Shown: positions 58,480 through 64,000 of the stretch, piece after piece | Layout: every line of letters starts with the position of its first letter | How positions within the stretch are numbered: the first letter of the stretch is position 1 | Assembly: GCA_973895155.1 (NCBI GenBank) | Contig: OZ316894.1 | Coordinates: 3,534,001 to 3,598,000 of the forward strand | From: Marsupella aquatica | Taxonomy: Eukaryota > Marchantiophyta | DNA length: 64,000 nt | Direction of reading: 5' to 3' | Made by a program: the position numbers and the translations under genes | Notes under the pieces: model-generated | Told to the model about the DNA's origin: nothing | Database searches by the model: none | Seen by the model: the letters and a program-made list of their open reading frames with translations, nothing else

Positions 58480-61400
58480 GTAGATTGTTTCCTTTTTTCC
58501 CCTCCTTTTCCCCTTCTTTCTAGGTTTTTGGGGTTTCCCTTTGCTCGCTTCTTTTGAGTGGGGTGTTGGTCCCCTTTCGCAGTTTGATTTTTCATGATTT
58601 TATTTTGTTTGACCCTGTTTGTAGACAAACTTCGCGTGGATCCTTTATATATTAGTTTTCCCTATTTCCAGGTTTTTGGGGTTTACTTTTGGCCCATTCC
58701 TTCGGAGTTTGATGTTTGTCCTCTCGGGACTTCATTTTTTGCCTTTGCTCGATTGTACTTTTGCCCACTTTGAAAATTGGTCCTTTTCGTCTCTTTTCTG
58801 ACCCTGGCCCCACCAATGCCCTTAAAGGGCCCCAAGTTGGATTTTGGCAGGTCTTGGGAACAGGTCCACAATTGTCAAAGCAGTCAACCTTCAATCATGA
58901 TATTATTTTACAGAAACCAATGAGAAAGATAGAATCTACTGCATCCGTAATTAAAAATATCCATCTTCCTCAACAGGCCATCAATGCGAACTGTTGAAGA
59001 TCTCCAATCTGTCTAGGCAGAGATACCCCCATCATTAATAGTGTCTCTTTTAGGCCACAGAGTCTAGAAACGGCCCATTAACGTCAGAATTTATGGACCC
59101 AGCTCAAACACGTGAGAAGTATTCAATAGACTAATCTTTCGCACGGCTACATACAGAACAAAAAAAATTGGACCCATCTTTCATACCAAAAATATTGGAC
59201 ACAGCTCTTGCAAGCTCGCTAAACAAAGTTACACCTGAAGCGGTTGAAACCAGATGAGTCCTATTAGCCGTTTCAATTCAAGTGTAGGGTGGCTTAGCTA
59301 GACAAAGTTAGCTAAAGTAGTTGAAACCAGTCAACGAGATGAGTCCAAATTAGGCCTTCCAATTCAAGTTCAGAATGACTTATTTTTGACACCAAGTTCA
59401 GGGTGGTTAGTCAACAAACATCTCCATTTTCAGGGTCAGTTACTGGTTTCAATTCAAGTGAAGGGTGGGTTGTTGTTTGACACCAAGTACAAGGTGGTGA
59501 GTCAACCTGCTAAGCTATAGTTAGATATGAACATTAATTGAACTTTCAACTCAAGACAAAAAAAAAAGGTAAGTTCCACGACGAACATGCTATAGTATCA
59601 ATACCTGTGACACTATGGTTGAGTGGAGGTGCTCTCCTAAGCCACCCAGAGTTGCCCCATAGCTGCGTCCTAAAGTCCCTAAAGTCTGTACAAGAGGGTG
59701 AAGTTTTCATCTTACCTCCAATCAAGGCTTGCTGTGTTGTGGACACTGATCTCTAAGCACCCTACCTTTATTGCTAGTTTCAGGGCAAGGGTAATGGTGA
59801 GAGTATATTGGGTAGGTGCTGTAAGTTGGAGCGCCATACGGAGAAAGGTTCCCATCCGATTGATTTCCTTCATAGACAACCGATCTACGCTTGGTACTTT
59901 TGATTTAATGTGGAGAGAAAATGTCCTGATCAGAAAGTCTTCCTGGCTTAGTTTGGAACCAGATCTTGTTTCAGGGGGCATCAAAATTGCCCACTACTCA
60001 AATTTGGCAGGCAACATTTCAATGCCATGGGCCTGCTGATGGCGGCTCCCGCCGAATCCGATGCATGTCATCTAAGTTTCGTCGAAACTGGCAGCCCCTA
60101 TTGAATATCGTTACTCTTCCTGAGGAGCATTCGAAATTCGCTGTGTGAAATAAACGATACTCTACTGGGAGATCAATCTTCGTTTCCCAGTTCTCTGCGA
60201 AAACCGTTTGGGCCCTCCTTCCGCTTGTCGGGGTTATTAGACGAACTAACTATACACTATTTTAGTATGGAAGCATTTTATCCAGAGCATTGGCCAATTG
60301 AAAGAGAAACCATTTTTCTTGTTTTCTTTGGAGCCGGACGAAGCTGGAGAGGATCATGACACACTGACAGCAGGCTAAGGTAGTCGAAAAACCTACAAAT
60401 AAGTTACCCCGACAACTACCAGTTATTTCGACCTCTTTGACTGGACGAAATTGGTTTCTAATTCTCAAAAGCTAAGTTTGCGAATCTACCGAGAAGTTGT
60501 TCAATCGGGTGAGTTATTTAGTACCCTTTTACTGGACGAAGCGGTTTCTAGTTCTCAAAAGCTTAAGTTTGTCCTGTTTGGAACTCTAGAAGCACTGCCC
60601 CAAAAATCCGGCAAAGATTAGACGAACGGAATGTTGTACAACCTAATCAGCTAGGCCTGGCCTTCTTTGCTCAACTGCTTACAATCACCTTTAATCGATT
60701 AACAATGGATACAAGTTGGAGGTAGGTACTAGTGGTGAATGTTAAAGCTTGCAGGAAAACAATCGGTCGTCGACACAAGAGCTCTTTGACGCAAGGATAT
60801 CAGAGAAAGCCCAATAGAACGAACCCAAAAGGACTTCGAAGCTACAATACGTTGACTAGAATCTGGCCACCAACTGAATGTTGATGGAATAGTTTTCTTT
60901 CGTTTCATAGATTTCACAAGAAATTATTCAATCTGCTTGCAGATCTTCCAAAGTGAGGACCAACAAAGGACACATGAAGTGGACAAGCTGCAAGCGTCTT
61001 GAGTGCAAATCCGAAAATATTAATCGAATGTCACATATCTATACACAAATTAATCAGTCTTACCTGATCAGGAGGCGGCATTGACTAATCTTGCCAAGAG
61101 CTGGCAGGTGCCACTAAAATTGAGGAATCTTCCGTGGGGTGAAGACGTCCATGTAACCCTGTACCCTGTAAACTATAAAATTGCAGCATCCCAAACAATC
61201 ATTCCCATGCTCAGCTCAGATGAGGACCTTCAACCTATACAATCTGCCCTAAAGAAATTATCCCAGGGGGTACTAAACTAAAAAGAATCGGTAATCATCT
61301 GAGCTGGCTCCCATGCGAATGCCCTGTTTGGGAAACTCCTTCTGCCAGATCCTTTGGTTCCCACTGCAATTAAGGGGTCCTTCTATAGTCGAAACAACTC

Positions 61401-61900
61401 TGCAATAGTGCACTTTGTAAATATCTACTCCAATGACTGCGAAGGCCAGAGCTTCTCCCAAATAGTTATCTCAGCCTTTGTTCGAAGCTTCCTAACCCCT
61501 CCATAGAAGCCTTCAGCCTCGTTACCTTCCTCTCTATGACTCTTGCGATCAAGTGCTGCTTGCCGCCATCGTGACCCAACCGTGTACTGGTTGAATTCTA
61601 GCCAAACAGTATCTGTGAGACAATAACACAGGATCGGCAGTCAAAGACTAGGCAAGAACAAAATCAAAACCTACCTACTGCAGGCTGATGGTTAGATACA
61701 TACTAGGAGTGTGACTAGGTTATACATAACCGTACCCGGGTCACTCAAAATTCTGAAAAGGATTGAAATGAGTAAGCCTGGATTAGAACTATCAGATGGA
61801 ATCCAAATTGGTCCTAATCGGTGAGGCCTTAAGATCTTGCTTCGCTTCCCTTACTCATGACCATTTACACATACGTTCCTCCCGCTAATTATTACATGAT
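58480..61900. other. Intergenic DNA with small duplications; no gene seen
   Basis: Diverged duplications lie at about 59230-59480 (GTTGAAACCAG and CAATTCAAGT blocks) and at 60437/60528 (ACTGGACGAA, GGTTTCTA, TTCTCAAAAGCT). Open frames of up to 113 codons near 59.7-60.1 kb and a 66-codon frame at 61081 show no recognised domain. Confidence 0.4.
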
Positions 61901-61907
61901 CAAATTC

Positions 61908-63911
61908 CTACAGATGCTGATTCGTTTCCTGACCCTCCTTCAACTTCATGACTATGCTGCGGACAGAGGACCGAAAGGCTTGACCAACTATCAAAGTAAC
62001 TGGCAAAAGTAGCGATAAAGATATAACGATACAAGTTTTCAATACTGCGAGGGGATGAAATGACAGGAAAAGAACGTTAGAGCACCTTCCCCGAAACATC
62101 GGCACCTTCGCATATCTCTCGAGCATCCCTCCACATGCCCCACGAGTCCGTACCACCAACCTGTAAAACCAGCAATAGTCGTTAAGGTGTAAGTAGTTGA
62201 AAGAGCGATGCACCTGCGCCTCTGAACGAACCGCCGAATGTCCCAGAAAGAGTCGTCGAAATAGACATCACATGCAGATTGCAGAAAGTACACGCTGGGC
62301 TCTGTGCTATTATTCTGACCGGTTAAGCGTGAATTGTGTGGATTCACTACTCAATCCGTGGAGATGCGAAGGTGTGGCATGGTTTGCAAGGGAAACAGAC
62401 ACAGATAGCCAATGACATTAGAGGTTCTGAGGGCTGTAAATTCAACACTGAAACTTCGATGGTGGACAAAGGTAGGCTTTGGGAATACCATAAGGGAAGT
62501 CTTTGTTCCTTCTCCACTGCACTTCCACATGGTCTCCCGGTCGGAGTTCTTCCAGGCAGTCGGAAATGTGCAGATCGTGAGCTGAAGTATCCATCGGGGG
62601 TGCTCGCAGACGCGACCATGGAACACCTTCCTCCACGACAATCGTTCGTGGGCCATGAGGAGGATACCTGAATAATTCAAACAAAACGTAACCTTGAAGT
62701 CAAAGTTTAGACTTGGGGAGCAATATTTCAACTACATCATCAATGTAAATATGGTTTTTACGGAGTCAAGGTCCTGAGGTCTGCTACAACTAGCTAACTT
62801 ACTGCTACAACTAGCTAACTTATCGCTGGATTCGGCACGAACTCAAAGAAACGTCTTACCTGGCCCGGAAGGAGTCGGTGGAACGGTCGTAGCTCACTTC
62901 CGCATCATAGCACGATAACATGAACCCAACGTGCCCATTCTGCATCACAACAGTCGGTCAGGTACCCTAAAAGCCATTAGGGAAATACGAATGGAATCAG
63001 AAAAAAACAGTGAAGTCACCACTCAAATCCCTCGTGCAAAATTCTACAAGTCAAACTTCCGCATTCCTCGGGAATTCGTGTCAGTACCTCAAAACTGCAG
63101 GTGACCTGACTAGGTGAGAGAACTGGGGTCCCAAATTCAATGACTTCAGTCTACACCTGCGACTAAATTCCGGCGGGGTTTAACGTCCGCATTCCTTAAG
63201 AGTTCGTAGCCAAGCTCAAACCTTGGGGTGGTCTCGGTACATAAGAAACTGGAGTCCAACTTTTCAAGCACATGACGCTAAATCTATTCTTCCATGCCCA
63301 ATTCTGGAAGTCAAAATAACTGGAATAGCTCAACGTTAGACCGGCTGTGCATTTCAGGATCACTGATATCCCAGGAAGCGAGTTCGAGAGACGTCTCAGA
63401 GACGAGGAAGGGCCAAAGCATCGGAGACACTAACCTCTCGGTTGTAGATCTGTGCAGGGAACCAGAAGCTGCCGCTCTCAAGTGCTAAGTACCACGCCAT
63501 GAGCGAATCTGGAGGCAAACCGCCTGTGGGAGGTTTCGAATTGCTACTTTCCTGAAGACCAAACCATGAGAAGGGCCATAGGCATGACAATGGCCACCCC
63601 CAAACCCGCGCATTCCTGTCGCTGGATGTCAAACCAGTTGTGCTCTTCTGCGCCACCACCCGCTGCCACTCGCAGTACGCAGCTGGACCAGCTAAATTGC
63701 CCCATTTTTCGTGAAATAAAGACTTCCACAGGTGGTCACTTCTGCACCTCTTTCGAAATTCTTTGCACACGCCCGCCATTTGGCATAATGTTGAGGCGGG
63801 GAGGTTGCTAAGGATTCCCTCGATTGCGAGCTCTGGGAGATCCAGCACACCGCACTCCCGCCTCTCTTCCACGTTCTCCACCTTCTTGACACATCTCCTC
63901 TTGAGAAACAT
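61908..63911 (-). CDS. F-box protein, At2g26850/At2g32560-type
   Basis: F-box proteins link substrates to SCF ubiquitin ligases through SKP1. Exons 63911-63435, 62939-62860, 62667-62489, 62160-62086 and 61999-61908 join in phase to 300 aa, with stop 61910-61908. The F-box lies at residues 22-65 ([20 protein letters not shown], then [10 protein letters not shown]). The family-specific C-terminal domain follows: [64 protein letters not shown]. All its segments are recognisable and in order, so the gene looks intact. The frame is open upstream of ATG 63911 to the window edge (hydrophobic and Phe-rich, as in relatives), so the true start may lie beyond 64000. The last exon is the least certain. 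Confidence 0.92.
62782..62825 (+). repeat. 21-bp tandem duplication in an F-box gene intron
   Basis: GCTACAACTAGCTAACTTA occurs twice in succession, within the intron between the 62939-62860 and 62667-62489 exons. Confidence 0.8.
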
Positions 63912-64000
63912 TGCGCCCCACGATCTGAAGAGGCTGCCCCCGTCCAAAAGCTCGAAGAGAAATTCTGACGATACGAATGCAAGCCAAGCTGAAAAGAAGT

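Noticed and set aside
61081-61281. 66-codon plus-strand frame as a gene
   Set aside because: No splice partners or domain; short enough to be chance.

Overview
This is nuclear DNA of a land plant. Multi-exon genes with GT–AG introns, plant-only families (a group IV cyclic-nucleotide-gated channel, a P-class PPR protein, a plant F-box family), a Ty1/copia retrotransposon primed by a tRNA-Met-type site, and TTTAGGG telomere-type motifs all agree. The unusually intron-rich PPR gene and many short introns would fit a bryophyte or lycophyte better than a flowering plant, but that is an inference. I built exon models by hand, joining open segments only where splice sites and reading phases agree; most junctions close exactly.

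Layout. (1) 309-6815, minus: a long intron-rich gene with a His/Gln-rich N-terminus, an acidic nuclear-type middle, a tyrosine-recombinase-like fold of the DUF3504/Crypton type with degenerate active-site residues, and a Pro/Tyr-rich C-terminus. It is the most novel item here. (2) 6.8-13.3 kb: intergenic DNA with a 183-bp duplication, a 772-bp element with 19-bp inverted ends and diverged repeats. (3) 13374-19036, minus: a complete 12-exon CNGC channel (744 aa). A Stowaway-like MITE lies in its last intron and a 54-bp minisatellite just past its stop. (4) 19-29 kb: repeat-rich DNA with small tandem arrays and a possible broken NTF2-like gene fragment. (5) 28938-29213: a near-perfect 276-bp foldback. 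(6) 29955-30530, minus: an intronless unrecognised 191-aa ORF. (7) 31-49 kb: mostly transposon territory. A young copia element (37876-44298, 5-bp target duplication AGCAT) is inserted in an older related solo LTR. A third solo LTR (45950-46293) sits inside a dispersed repeat. (8) 51.4-56.5 kb, plus: a P-class PPR gene with close to one exon per repeat and an SMR-like tail; its 5' end is unresolved. (9) 61908-63911 or beyond, minus: a five-exon F-box gene whose start may lie outside the window.

The genes do not form a pathway. They act respectively in (probably) the nucleus, a membrane, an organelle and the ubiquitin system, separated by transposon-derived DNA. I found no rRNA, tRNA gene, CRISPR array or prokaryotic feature.
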